Of a DNA stretch of 40,167 bases, positions 23,865 through 32,708 are shown in pieces. Both the position numbers and the translations under genes were made by a program. The number at the start of each line of letters is the position of its first letter. Within the stretch, counting starts at the first letter, position 1. The notes under the pieces are model-generated. The model was not told the origin of the DNA, ran no database searches, and saw only the letters and a list, made by a program, of their open reading frames with translations. The DNA is taken from the NCBI RefSeq assembly GCF_000620105.1, contig NZ_JHVK01000027.1, positions 1 to 40,167 on the forward strand, given 5' to 3'. The stretch is from Microvirgula aerodenitrificans DSM 15089. Its GTDB lineage: Bacteria; Pseudomonadota; Gammaproteobacteria; Burkholderiales; Aquaspirillaceae.

Positions 23865-24230
23865 ATGCACATTGCCCTGACCTGCCAGAACCGCCGGACG
23901 CTCAGCGCCCATGCCGGCCGCTGCCGTCACTTTCTGCTCACTGACGGAGAGCGCTTCCGGTCGGTGGAGCTGGATATCAGCCAGACCCTGCGCGAGAGCA
24001 TGCAGGGCGGAGACTGGTCATCGCATCCGCTCGCGGGCATCGAGGTGCTGATCACGGCCGGAGTGGGGGCCGGACTGGTGCAGGGCCTGGCCCGCCACGG
24101 CATCCGGACCGTGATCAGTGCGCAGTCGCTGCCTGCCAGTGCGCTGGCCGAGTGGCTTGCCGACCCGCAGGGCCGGGCGGCAGGCCATCCCGAATCCATC
24201 GGCGGTGGCGGTAGCCACTGCCACTTCTGA
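23865..24230 (+). CDS. NifX/NifB-type (dinitrogenase iron-molybdenum cofactor) domain protein in the cyd operon
   Basis: A 121-residue soluble protein with a GAGGAGG-like site before it. Its sequence follows the Nitro_FeMo-Co fold: an MHIALTCQNRRTLSAHAGRC start with the 'H-A-G-(x)-C' turn, FLLTDGE, then a DWSSHPLAGIEVLITAGVGAGLVQGLARHGI helix-strand, and a His/Cys end (GGSHCHF) that could bind metal. In NifB, NifX and NafY this domain carries iron-sulfur or FeMo-cofactor precursors. No nif gene is nearby. Position between cydB and cydX implies a job linked to the oxidase, such as metal or cofactor handling, but that is inference. Confidence 0.8.
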   Translation: MHIALTCQNRRTLSAHAGRCRHFLLTDGERFRSVELDISQTLRESMQGGDWSSHPLAGIEVLITAGVGAGLVQGLARHGIRTVISAQSLPASALAEWLADPQGRAAGHPESIGGGGSHCHF

Positions 24231-24244
24231 AGGAGAAATTCGTC

Positions 24245-24376
24245 ATGTGGTATTTCGCCTGGACACTTGGCATCGGTTTTGCCGTGCTGCTCGCCATTCT
24301 CAATGCGATGTGGGGGGAGTACGAGGACGCACGCCAGGCGTCGCTGGCCCCGGCTTCGGCAAGTGACGATGACTGA
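24245..24376 (+). CDS. cydX: Cytochrome bd oxidase subunit CydX
   Basis: A 43-residue one-helix protein, MWYFAWTLGIGFAVLLAILN followed by AMWGEYEDAR, the CydX signature. The start follows AAGGAGA. CydX is a structural small subunit that stabilises the heme d site of cytochrome bd. It overlaps the next gene by 8 bases (ATGACTGA), so ybgE is translationally coupled. It is placed after the NifX-like gene instead of directly after cydB. Confidence 0.93.
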   Translation: MWYFAWTLGIGFAVLLAILNAMWGEYEDARQASLAPASASDDD

Positions 24377-24653
24377 ACATGCCGATGCGCCGTCGGCGCC
24401 GGAACCCGGCATGCAACTGCCGCTGTTGCTGCTGGCCGTGTCGATCATGCTGGTGACGGTGGCTTGTCCCGCCCTGCTGGCCGATCACGACGGCCGCGCC
24501 GACCATGTGGCCGCGCTGCTGGTGTTCTGGTCGATGAGCGCGGGGTTTGTGCGCGGCGTCGGTTTCGTCCCCCAGGCGAGACTGCCGCGCTGGCTGCTGG
24601 GCACGACGGCGTCGATCACGGCGCTGCTGTTGGCAGTATGGCGTCTGCTGTAG
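24369..24653 (+). CDS. ybgE: Cyd operon protein YbgE
   Basis: A 94-residue protein with three transmembrane helices. The segment LLVFWSMSAGFVRGVGFVPQ is the conserved part shared with E. coli YbgE, where the second helix is followed by GVGFRPQ. The hydrophilic start contains Pro/Ala-rich residues. Its role in cytochrome bd biogenesis is not established. It overlaps cydX by 8 bases and is the last gene of the operon; an intrinsic terminator stands 19 bases after its stop. Confidence 0.88.
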   Translation: MTEHADAPSAPEPGMQLPLLLLAVSIMLVTVACPALLADHDGRADHVAALLVFWSMSAGFVRGVGFVPQARLPRWLLGTTASITALLLAVWRLL

Positions 24654-24671
24654 CGGACTGCTCCGAGGTTG

Positions 24672-24706
24672 GCCCGGCCATGATTCCATCTGGCCGGGCT
24701 TTTTTT
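24672..24706 (+). terminator. Intrinsic terminator of the cyd operon
   Basis: A perfect 9-bp GC-rich stem (GCCCGGCCA with TGGCCGGGC), a 10-base loop and seven T residues. Five bases beyond it the convergent GGDEF-EAL gene ends. Confidence 0.95.
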
Positions 24707-24711
24707 GCCCG

Positions 24712-27315
24712 CTACGCCGCCGATGGCTGACGGGCCGCTGTCAGGGCTTCCCGTTCGCTGATCCACGCTTCCAGCTGTTCCGGCGGCAGTGGGCGGGCCA
24801 GCAGGTAGCCCTGCACGATCTGGCAGCCGTGTTCTTCGAGAAAGCGGCGCTGGTACTCGGTTTCCACCCCTTCGGCGACCAGGGTCAGGTTCAGACCGGT
24901 GCCGATGCGGATCACGCCGGATGCCAGCGTGCGGGCGCGCGCGCTTTCTTCCAGCTGGTGAATAAAGCCCCGGTCGATCTTCAGCTCGTCGATGGCCAAC
25001 TGGCCGAGCTGGCTGAGACTGGAATAGCCGGTCCCGAAGTCATCCATGGCCAGCTGGATGCCCAGCGCGCGAATGGCGGCCAGGGTGGCCCGGGTTTCCG
25101 AGCGGGTATCCAGCATGGCCCCTTCGGTCAGTTCCAGCCGCAGGTCGCAGGCCGACAGTCCGTGGCGGCGCAGGGTGTCGCTGACCAGCTCGACCAGCTT
25201 GATGCTGCGGAAGTGCCGTGGCGACAGATTGACCGAGACCGACGGCACGGGCAGACGCAGGCGACGCCAGTGCGACAACTGGCTGCAGGCCTCGTCCAGC
25301 GCCCATTCGCCCAGTGCGTCGCCGAGCCCGCATTCCTCTGCCAGCGGCACGAATTGCGCCGGCGAAATGGTCCCGTGGGCCGGATGCTGCCAGCGCGCCA
25401 GCGCTTCCACCCCGTACAGCGAGCCATCGCCGAGCCGGACCTGGGGCTGGTAGTGCAGGGTCAGCTGGCGGGTGCTGATGGCCACGCGCAGTGCGGTTTC
25501 CAGAGTCAGCCGGTCCTGGGCACGGCGGTTCAGGTCATGACTGAAGAAGCGGAAGGTGCCGCGTCCGGCCGATTTGGCCTGGTACATGGCCATGTCGGCA
25601 TGCTTGAACAGGGTGTCGATATCGTCGCCATCATGCGGAAACAGGCTGATGCCGATGCTGACCGACGTCGTGATGGTATGGTCGTCGATACGGACCGGTT
25701 CGACCATGCAGGCCAGCAGGCGCTCAACCTCGCTGCCGGCCCGTTCGGCGCCGCAGTCGGGCAGGACCAGCACGAACTCGTCACCGCCGAAGCGGCCGAG
25801 GATCCAGTCCTGTTGCGCGTGCTGTTTCAGCCGCTGGGCGACGACCTGCAGCAGGCGATCGCCGATCGGGTGGCCCAGCGAGTCGTTGATGTGCTTGAAG
25901 CGGTCCAGATCGAGAAACAGGAACGCCATCTGCGAGCCGCGTTCACGGGTCCGGGCAATGGCCTGATCCAGTTTCTCGCGCAGGAACCAGCGGTTCGGCA
26001 GGCCGGTCAGTTCGTCGTACAGCGCCAGGGTCAGGATGCGTGCATTGGCTTCCTCGCGCTCCAGCGCCAGCGCGTACAGGTAGACGCAGGCATCGATGAT
26101 GCGATGCTGGAACTGCGAAGGCCGCGCCTGCTTGCGGTAGTACAGGGCGAAGGTGCCGACCACCCGTCCGTCGCGCGCCTTGATCGGAATCGACCAGCAT
26201 GCCTGCAGCCCCAGCGGCAGGGCCAGGTGCTTGTAATCGGCCCACAGCGGATCGGTGTCGATCTGCGACACGATGACCGGGGTGCCACGAAAGGCGGCCG
26301 TGCCGCAGGAGCCGACATTCGGGCCGATCGGCAGACCGTCGAGCAGTTGTATATAGCTGTCCGGCAGGCTGGGTGCGGCCAGCGGGCGGATACAGCCTTC
26401 CTTGTCGATGCGTACCACCGAGGCGATCACGTCCGGTGCAATGCGCTCGACCTGCAGGCAGATGCGCTCGGCCACTTCGCTGACCGGCAGCCCGCAGGCC
26501 ACGGCTTCCAGGATGCTGTCCTGCAGCAGCTGCAGTTGCTTGGTTTCCGAAATATTGGTCAGTACCGAGATCGAATGCTGCAGGCGGCCATCCTTGCCGA
26601 TGGTCGGATTGACCACGGTCGAGACCCAGGTGGCATCGCCCTGCTTGCCGTACAGCAGCAGCTCTTCGTAGATGCTCTCCGGGCGCAGGGCAGCCTGACT
26701 GACCCGTTCCAGCGTTTCCCGGTCGGTTTCCGGGCCGGCGAGCACATGGGCCGGCCGCTTGCCGCGCACTTCTTCCAGCTGGTAGCCGAACAGCGTGGTG
26801 AAACCGCGGTTCACGAACTGGATCTGCATGTTCCCGTCGCAGATGATGACCGCGTTGTCGGTTTCATGGGCAACCAGGGACAGCAGGTGGCGTTCTTCAC
26901 GCAGTTGCACGTCGGCACTGACGTCGCGGATGAAAGCGGTATAGGTGATTTTCTTGCCGAGCCGGACCTTGGACAGCGACATGCTGCCCCAGAACGTGGA
27001 GCCGTCCTTGCGTTCGATGCGGATTTCGCGCCGGGTGCCGACAATGCGGTCGACACCGGTATCCCGGTTGCGGTTGATCAGCGAATCGTGGACCGGGCGG
27101 ATGTCGGACGGTACCAGCAGACTGACGTTCCGGCCCAGCACCTCGTCGCGACGGTAACCCCAAAGCTTTTCAGCCGCCGCGTTGAAGAAGGTGATCCGGT
27201 TTCGGCTGTCAATGCTGACCACGGCATCGATGGCCTGCGCCAGCGCCTGCAGTTCGGCCGAGGCCAGGGCGCCGCGCCTGAGCTTGCCTGCCAGTTTGAC
27301 TAAGGGGGTGAACAC
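24712..27315 (-). CDS. PAS-PAS-GAF-GGDEF-EAL cyclic-di-GMP protein, DosP-like
   Basis: An 867-residue cytoplasmic protein. Domains in order: PAS (about 21-135), second PAS (about 145-260), GAF (about 270-425), GGDEF (about 430-590, motif GGDEF at 510-514, intact) and EAL (about 605-860, motif at 637-639, with DDFGTGYSSL and a KIDRGFI site). The order and sequence resemble the E. coli oxygen sensor DosP. In the first PAS, His76 (RPVHD) aligns with the heme ligand of DosP/FixL and Arg96 (VGTRRE) with the distal Arg, but the distal Met of DosP is replaced by Thr. Both catalytic domains keep key residues, so it may make and break cyclic-di-GMP. The neighbour is the cytochrome bd operon, convergent. 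Confidence 0.88.
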   Translation of the reverse strand: MFTPLVKLAGKLRRGALASAELQALAQAIDAVVSIDSRNRITFFNAAAEKLWGYRRDEVLGRNVSLLVPSDIRPVHDSLINRNRDTGVDRIVGTRREIRIERKDGSTFWGSMSLSKVRLGKKITYTAFIRDVSADVQLREERHLLSLVAHETDNAVIICDGNMQIQFVNRGFTTLFGYQLEEVRGKRPAHVLAGPETDRETLERVSQAALRPESIYEELLLYGKQGDATWVSTVVNPTIGKDGRLQHSISVLTNISETKQLQLLQDSILEAVACGLPVSEVAERICLQVERIAPDVIASVVRIDKEGCIRPLAAPSLPDSYIQLLDGLPIGPNVGSCGTAAFRGTPVIVSQIDTDPLWADYKHLALPLGLQACWSIPIKARDGRVVGTFALYYRKQARPSQFQHRIIDACVYLYALALEREEANARILTLALYDELTGLPNRWFLREKLDQAIARTRERGSQMAFLFLDLDRFKHINDSLGHPIGDRLLQVVAQRLKQHAQQDWILGRFGGDEFVLVLPDCGAERAGSEVERLLACMVEPVRIDDHTITTSVSIGISLFPHDGDDIDTLFKHADMAMYQAKSAGRGTFRFFSHDLNRRAQDRLTLETALRVAISTRQLTLHYQPQVRLGDGSLYGVEALARWQHPAHGTISPAQFVPLAEECGLGDALGEWALDEACSQLSHWRRLRLPVPSVSVNLSPRHFRSIKLVELVSDTLRRHGLSACDLRLELTEGAMLDTRSETRATLAAIRALGIQLAMDDFGTGYSSLSQLGQLAIDELKIDRGFIHQLEESARARTLASGVIRIGTGLNLTLVAEGVETEYQRRFLEEHGCQIVQGYLLARPLPPEQLEAWISEREALTAARQPSAA

Positions 27316-27607
27316 GTTTGCGTCTCCGGGACCGAGCTTGTCTGTTCGTTATTTCGGCCTGCGCGACAGGCCCCGTGTCGAAGGGGAGGGCGTTCCTTCG
27401 CGATCGGGCCTGCTGTCCGGGCCGGTGCGTCTCTGCCCATGCACATCATATCGACATTTGCTATCTGGGTATTTAGCGATATTTGTTATTTCAGCCGAAT
27501 TCCGCCTGGCGGAAAAAACCGGGCCGGCCAGCATGAAAGCGCTCATTGAGCACTAATTGCTGTCGGGCAAAATGACACGAATACTGTTGTTTGCGACCTG
27601 CCCAGCC
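27316..27607. other. 292-bp intergenic region
   Basis: Lies between the divergent DosP-like gene and the glycosyltransferase pseudogene. It is AT-richer near 27440-27500. No clear promoter motif, operator or small open frame with a ribosome-binding site was found, although the promoter of the DosP-like gene must lie here. Confidence 0.5.
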
Positions 27608-28431
27608 ATGAGCTCGAGCCCGACTGTTTTCCGCTCCCCCATTGCCGCCCTCCCTTCCCCCGTCCGCGACACATGGCGGACGGGCGGCTGGCTCAGGCTG
27701 TCCTGGCCGCTGGCCATCGGGCTGCTGTGCGCCCTGCTGGTCTGTCTGCTGCCCGGCACGCTTGGCCATACCCCCTGGAAACAGGACGAGGCCTACAGCT
27801 TCGGCATCATTCAGCATATGGTCGAAAGCGGGCAATTGCTGGTGCCGACCAATGCCGGCCAGCCGTTTCTGGAAAAACCGCCGCTGTATTACTGGACGGC
27901 AACGCTGTTTGCCCACTGGCTTCGACCCGTCCTGCCACTGCATGACGCCGCACGGCTGGCCAGCGCCTTTTACACCGGGCTGGCGGCGGTCTTTGCCACG
28001 CTGTTTGCCCGGGCCTCGTTTGCTGCGGCACGACTGACTGACCGGTGGGTGCTGATGACGCTGGCGCTGTATCTCGGCTCGGTCGGCATGATCAAGCACG
28101 TGCACGACCTGTTTACCGATGTTGCGCTGTGCGCCGGCGTGATGCGGTCTGGCTGGGGCTGGGGGTCGGCATGGCCGCGATGAGCAAGGGGCTGTTCATT
28201 CCGGCGATCTTTGCCCTGAGCAGCGTGCTGCTGCCGGTGCTGCTGCCCGCTTGCCGGACACGGCGCTATCTGAACCGATTGCTGCCAGACTGGTAGTACT
28301 GCCGCTAGCTGCTGGCCGAAACCCGGGGCGCGCCGATGCCGCTACCATCGGGCTGGGCGCTGTTCTGGCGAGGCAGTCAGGAGGGTGACACGTCGGAACA
28401 CCTGACCCTGTTCGAGCGCGCCGCGCACTGA
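27608..28431 (+). pseudogene. Glycosyltransferase-39 (ArnT/PMT-like) remnant with deletions
   Basis: The first 190 codons read a clear GT39 N-terminus: a hydrophobic helix, then the catalytic-site loop with WKQDEAYSFGIIQHM, NAGQPFLEKPPLYY, HDAARLASAFY and VHDLFTDVALCAG. The frame then jumps: WLGLGVGMAAMSKGLFIPA, the next conserved GT39 helix, continues in another frame after loss of about 25 codons. That frame ends at a stop at 28294-28296 and the whole middle of the protein is missing. A last short frame (28336-28431), WALFWRGSQEGDTSEHLTLF, resembles the C-terminal tail of the family. The gene cannot give a working enzyme. Intact relatives transfer sugars from polyprenyl carriers in the membrane. 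Confidence 0.75.
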
Positions 28432-28580
28432 CTGCAGGCGCCGCGCGCAGGTCAGGCCCGGCTGCCATCTATGATGATCTGACAGCGTCTTCCCGTGCGT
28501 AACCGCCGTGCTGGCACGGCATTTGCGTCTGCGTGGAGCGTACGCCGCACCCCTGCGGCGAATCAGACACGGGAGCAGCC

Positions 28581-30020
28581 ATGCACGCGCTTACCTTGCC
28601 GGCACCGGCGCATTACGACGAAATGCTGCTTGCCTCGGGCGCCGTGCGCCCGCACTACCAGCCGTTTGCCGACTGGCTGCATGCGCATACGCCGCAGTGG
28701 CTGGCGGACAAGCATGCCGAAGCCGATCTGTTGTTCCACAAGGCCGGGATCACCTTTGCCGTTTACGGCGACGAAGCCGGCGCCGAGCGGCTGATCCCGT
28801 TCGACACCGTGCCGCGTATCGTGCCGGCCGACGAGTGGCGGATGCTGGAAGCCGGCCTGCGCCAGCGGGTCAGTGCGCTGAACCGCTTTCTGTACGACAT
28901 CTATCACGACCATGACATCGTTCGCGCCGGGCTGATTCCGGCCGAGCAGGTGTTTGCCAATGCCCAGTACCAGCCGGCGATGCAGGGGCTGGACCTGCCG
29001 CACGACATCTATACCCATATCGCCGGGGTGGACCTGATCCGTCACGCCGACGGTGGCTACTACGTGCTGGAAGACAATCTGCGCGTGCCGTCCGGCGTCA
29101 GCTACATGCTGGAAAACCGCAAGATGATGATGCGGCTGTTCCCGGAGCTGTTCGCCCGCTATCCGGTCGCCCCGGTCGAGCACTATCCGACCCTGCTGCT
29201 GAACACGCTGCGCCATGCAAGCCAGGTCGAGGCGCCGACGGTGGTGGTGCTGACGCCGGGGCCGTACAACTCGGCCTACTTCGAGCATGCGTTCCTGGCC
29301 CAGCAGATGGGGGTTGAGCTGGTCGAGGGCCAGGACCTGTTCGTCAACGACGACGGCGTGTTCATGCGCACCACGGCGGGGCCGCAGCGGGTCGACGTGA
29401 TCTACCGTCGCATCGACGACGCCTTTCTCGACCCGCTGGCCTTCCGCAGTGACTCGATGCTTGGCGTGCCGGGACTGCTGTCCGCCTATCGTCAGGGCAC
29501 GGTGATCCTGGCCAATGCGATCGGCACCGGGGTGGCCGACGACAAGTCGATCTATCCGTTCGTGCCGGACATGATCCGCTTCTACCTTGGCGAGGAGCCG
29601 ATTCTGTACAACGTGCCGACCTGGCAGTGCCGGCGTGCGGAAGACCTGTCACACGTGCTGGCCCACCTGCCCGAGCTGGTCGTGAAGGAAGTCCATGGTG
29701 CCGGCGGCTACGGCATGCTGGTCGGCCCGGCGGCCAGCCGGCAGGAAATCGACGATTTCCGCCGCCGGATAGAAGCCGCACCGGCCAATTACATTGCCCA
29801 GCCGACGCTGTGCCTGTCGAGTTGCCCGACCTTTGTCGACAGCGGCATCGCGCCACGCCATATCGACCTGCGACCGTTCGTGCTGACCGGCCGCGAGATT
29901 TCGATGGTGGCCGGCGGGCTGACCCGGGTCGCGCTGAAGGCCGGTTCGCTGGTGGTGAACTCGTCACAGGGCGGCGGCACCAAGGACACCTGGGTGCTGG
30001 AATCCGGCCCCTCCCTCTAA
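28581..30020 (+). CDS. Circularly permuted ATP-grasp protein (DUF404/DUF407 type)
   Basis: A 479-residue protein with the features of the circularly permuted ATP-grasp family: an N-terminal [11 protein letters not shown] motif, [40 protein letters not shown] (the ATP-binding Glu/Asn cluster), [14 protein letters not shown], and the conserved end [20 protein letters not shown]. Such enzymes are thought to ligate an amino acid or peptide using ATP. The ATG has GGGAG upstream; an earlier in-frame start is less likely. First gene of the Anbu cluster: the next gene follows after 19 bases and the set is conserved in many proteobacteria. Confidence 0.9.
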   Translation: MHALTLPAPAHYDEMLLASGAVRPHYQPFADWLHAHTPQWLADKHAEADLLFHKAGITFAVYGDEAGAERLIPFDTVPRIVPADEWRMLEAGLRQRVSALNRFLYDIYHDHDIVRAGLIPAEQVFANAQYQPAMQGLDLPHDIYTHIAGVDLIRHADGGYYVLEDNLRVPSGVSYMLENRKMMMRLFPELFARYPVAPVEHYPTLLLNTLRHASQVEAPTVVVLTPGPYNSAYFEHAFLAQQMGVELVEGQDLFVNDDGVFMRTTAGPQRVDVIYRRIDDAFLDPLAFRSDSMLGVPGLLSAYRQGTVILANAIGTGVADDKSIYPFVPDMIRFYLGEEPILYNVPTWQCRRAEDLSHVLAHLPELVVKEVHGAGGYGMLVGPAASRQEIDDFRRRIEAAPANYIAQPTLCLSSCPTFVDSGIAPRHIDLRPFVLTGREISMVAGGLTRVALKAGSLVVNSSQGGGTKDTWVLESGPSL

Positions 30021-30039
30021 AGACTACGGAACCGATCCC

Positions 30040-30981
30040 ATGCTCTCGCGCACTGCTGCCCAGCTCTACTGGATGAGCCGATACCTGGAGCGCGCCGAAA
30101 ATCTGGTGCGCATGCTTGATGTCACCCACTCGCTGTCGCTGCTGCCGCAATCGCGCGGCAGCGGCATCGAACTGAATGCGCCGCTGGTGGTGACCGGCTC
30201 GCTGCAGGCCTTCGAGGCCAAGCAGGTTCAACTGGACGTCGAACGGCTGTTCGACTTCATGGCGCTGGATCTGGACAACCCGTCCTCGGTGCTCAGCTGC
30301 ATCAAGGCCGCGCGCGAAAACGCCCATGCGGTGCGTGGCCAGATCACGGCGGAAATGTGGGAGGCGATCAATGCCACCTGGCTCGAAGGCCGTACGCTGC
30401 CCGCGCGCGGCGTGCCGAACGTGTCGTCGTTTTTCGACTGGGTGAAGGAGCGCTCGCACCTGTTCCGCGGCGCGACGCACGGCACCCTGCAGCGCAATGA
30501 CGCCTTCTGCTTTATCCGTCTCGGCATCTTTATCGAGCGAGCCGACAATACTGCGCGGCTGCTGGACGTGAAGTCGCATCTGGTGGCCGAAGCCGCCGAG
30601 GACAGCGCACCGGACTTCTACGCCTGGAGTGCGCTGCTGCGTTCGCTGTCGGCGTTCGAGGCCTATCACGCTGCCTATCGCGACAGCCTGGATGCACGGC
30701 GGGTGACCGAACTGCTGATCCTGCGTCCGGACGTGCCGCGTTCGCTGCGCGCCTGCTATGCCGAAATCTGGTCCAACCTGGCCGAGGTCAGGGGCGGGCA
30801 GGGCGGGGAAGATGCCGGCCGCATTGCCAAGCAACTGGCCGGGCAACTGGCGATCAGCCTCGAGTACGGGGCGGTTGACGAGATCCTGGCCGAGGGACTG
30901 CACGAATGGCTGACCGGTTTCCTGGCGCGTTCGGCCGAACTCGGCGAAGCGATCCAGACCGCCTATCTGGAAGCCGGCTGA
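30040..30981 (+). CDS. Alpha-E domain protein (DUF403)
   Basis: A 313-residue, all-helical protein starting MLSRTAAQLYWMSRYLERAENL, the signature of the alpha-E family, with FFDWVKERSHLFRGAT and RLGIFIERADNTARLLDVK in the middle and a long helical end. The function is unproven; alpha-E proteins always travel with the circularly permuted ATP-grasp protein and a transglutaminase-like protein, and may form its partner subunit. It lies 19 bases after the ATP-grasp gene and 49 bases before the transglutaminase gene, so one transcript is likely. Confidence 0.9.
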   Translation: MLSRTAAQLYWMSRYLERAENLVRMLDVTHSLSLLPQSRGSGIELNAPLVVTGSLQAFEAKQVQLDVERLFDFMALDLDNPSSVLSCIKAARENAHAVRGQITAEMWEAINATWLEGRTLPARGVPNVSSFFDWVKERSHLFRGATHGTLQRNDAFCFIRLGIFIERADNTARLLDVKSHLVAEAAEDSAPDFYAWSALLRSLSAFEAYHAAYRDSLDARRVTELLILRPDVPRSLRACYAEIWSNLAEVRGGQGGEDAGRIAKQLAGQLAISLEYGAVDEILAEGLHEWLTGFLARSAELGEAIQTAYLEAG

Positions 30982-31030
30982 TGCGCGGCCGCGCACGCCG
31001 CTCCGATTCCTTTTCTGCCGGGAGCCCGTC

Positions 31031-31831
31031 ATGAAGCTGGCCATCGAACACGACACGATTTACCGCTACGACCACCCGGTCCGGCGCAGCATCCAGTATC
31101 TGCGGCTGACGCCGCGCTCCTCGGCGCGCGTGCGCGTACTCGACTGGCGGCTGGAGCTGCCGGCGCGGGCGAAAGCGGGGACCGATGCCTACGGCAATAC
31201 GCTGCATGTGCTGACGCTCGACGTGCCGCATGTCGACATCCACCTGCGCGCGGTCGGCACGGTGGAGACCGACGATCGCGAGGCGGATGTCGAAACCGAC
31301 AACCGGTTGCCGCCCGAGGTGTTCCTGCGCGATACGCCGCTGAGCCTTGCCGATGCCGCGCTGTCCGGTTTCGCCGCCGGATTTGCCGGTGCGGTGATGG
31401 CCGATCGCCGCCGGGGCTTCGAGCACCTGATGGTGGCGCTGGCGGAGCACATGCCGTATACGCCGGGCGTGACCCATGCGGCCACTTCGGCGGCAGAAGC
31501 GTTCGCCGGCCGGCTGGGCGTGTGCCAGGACCACAGCCACGCGATGATTGCCTGCGCGCGCCGGCTCGGCGTGCCGGCGCGTTACGTCAGCGGCTATCTG
31601 GCCACCGATATCGAGCATGTCGCCAGCCATGCCTGGGCCGAGCTGTGGATGGACGGCGGCTGGCTGGGCTACGACGCCAGCAATCTGTGCCTGGCTGCCG
31701 GCCGGCATGTGAAGCTGGCGGTCGGGCTCGACTATCTCGATGCCTGCCCGGTGCGCGGCATGCGGGTCGGCGGCGGCGATGAAATCATGCATATCGCGGC
31801 CCGGGTGGTGTCGTCGGCAGCAGATCAGTAA
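31031..31831 (+). CDS. Transglutaminase-like cysteine protease/ligase
   Basis: A 266-residue protein. The N-terminal beta domain (MKLAIEHDTIYRYDHPVRRS, QYLRLTPRSS) is the 'bacterial transglutaminase-like N-terminal' region. The papain-like core follows with the catalytic Cys in GRLGVCQDHSHAMIACAR, His in ASHAWAELWMDGGW and Asp in GYDASNLCL: the full triad is visible. Members of this cluster are predicted to cleave or form peptide bonds, perhaps opposing the ATP-grasp ligase. It precedes the Anbu gene in the same direction, separated by 71 bases. Confidence 0.9.
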   Translation: MKLAIEHDTIYRYDHPVRRSIQYLRLTPRSSARVRVLDWRLELPARAKAGTDAYGNTLHVLTLDVPHVDIHLRAVGTVETDDREADVETDNRLPPEVFLRDTPLSLADAALSGFAAGFAGAVMADRRRGFEHLMVALAEHMPYTPGVTHAATSAAEAFAGRLGVCQDHSHAMIACARRLGVPARYVSGYLATDIEHVASHAWAELWMDGGWLGYDASNLCLAAGRHVKLAVGLDYLDACPVRGMRVGGGDEIMHIAARVVSSAADQ

Positions 31832-31902
31832 AAGCGCGTGGCAGACCGGAGCCGACAGGCTACAGTGATGCCCTCCAAACGATTTTCCTGTACACGATCG
31901 CC

Positions 31903-32637
31903 ATGACTTATTGCGTAGCCATGCGGCTGGAAGCCGGCCTGCTGTTCGCCTCGGATTCGCGGACCAATGCGGGTATCGACCACATTTCCACCTTCCGCAA
32001 GATGACCGTGTTCGAGGCGCCCGGCGAGCGCCTGCTGGTGCTGCTGAACTCGGGCAATCTGGCGACTACCCAGAGTGTGATCAGCCTGCTGCGCCAGCGG
32101 CTGGGCCATGACGGGCCGAACCTGATGAACGTGGCATCGATGTATGACGCGGCCAGCCTGCTGGGCAGCACCATCCGGGAGGTTATGGCGCGCGACAGTA
32201 CCGGGCATGCCACGCTGGACCAGGGCGTCGACTATGGTGGCAGTTTCCTGATCGGCGGGCAGATCCGGAGTGAGGTCACGCGCCTGTTTCAGGTCTACCC
32301 GCAGGGCAATTTCATCGAGGCCAGCGAGGACACGCCCTATTTCCAGATTGGCGAGGCCAAGTACGGCAAGCCGATCATCGACCGGGTGCTGCACTACCGT
32401 ACGCCGCTGGCAGAAGCCGCCAAATGTACGCTGATCTCGTTCGATTCGACCGTGCGCAGCAACCTGTCGGTCGGGCTGCCGATCGACATGCTGATCTACC
32501 GCACCGACTCGTTCGCGCCGGCGGTTCCCCATCGCATCGGCGAAGACGACCCGTATTTCCACCAGTTGAGCCGGGGCTGGGGAGAAGGCCTGCGCCAGGT
32601 GTTTGGCGGCCTGCCGGATGCGGACTGGTTCGACTGA
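31903..32637 (+). CDS. Anbu (proteasome-like beta-subunit) peptidase
   Basis: A 244-residue protein of the Ntn-hydrolase/proteasome fold. MTYCVAMRLEAGLLFASDSR is typical of Anbu: Thr2 becomes the N-terminal nucleophile after Met removal. LLVLLNSGNLATTQSVI and the GGSFLIGGQI strand follow the HslV/Anbu pattern. Anbu forms a helical assembly and, unlike HslV, has no HslU partner; its substrate is unknown. The three genes before it encode ATP-grasp, alpha-E and transglutaminase-like proteins, the known Anbu-associated set. A strong bidirectional terminator follows. Confidence 0.9.
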   Translation: MTYCVAMRLEAGLLFASDSRTNAGIDHISTFRKMTVFEAPGERLLVLLNSGNLATTQSVISLLRQRLGHDGPNLMNVASMYDAASLLGSTIREVMARDSTGHATLDQGVDYGGSFLIGGQIRSEVTRLFQVYPQGNFIEASEDTPYFQIGEAKYGKPIIDRVLHYRTPLAEAAKCTLISFDSTVRSNLSVGLPIDMLIYRTDSFAPAVPHRIGEDDPYFHQLSRGWGEGLRQVFGGLPDADWFD

Positions 32638-32658
32638 GCCGGCCACCTGGCCCGGATG

Positions 32659-32695
32659 AAAAAACCGCCGCGAGGGCTGCTCGCGGCGGTTTTTT
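32659..32695. terminator. Bidirectional intrinsic terminator between Anbu and rdgC genes
   Basis: A 16-bp perfect stem (A6 then CCGCCGCGAG, with CTCGCGGCGG then T6) and a 5-base loop. It ends with T-runs on both strands and lies between convergent genes. Confidence 0.96.
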
Positions 32696-32708
32696 CATTG
32701 TTGTACCG

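Noticed and set aside
24547-27303. 918-codon frame antisense to the GGDEF-EAL gene
   Set aside because: No domains; the opposite strand encodes five recognisable domains.
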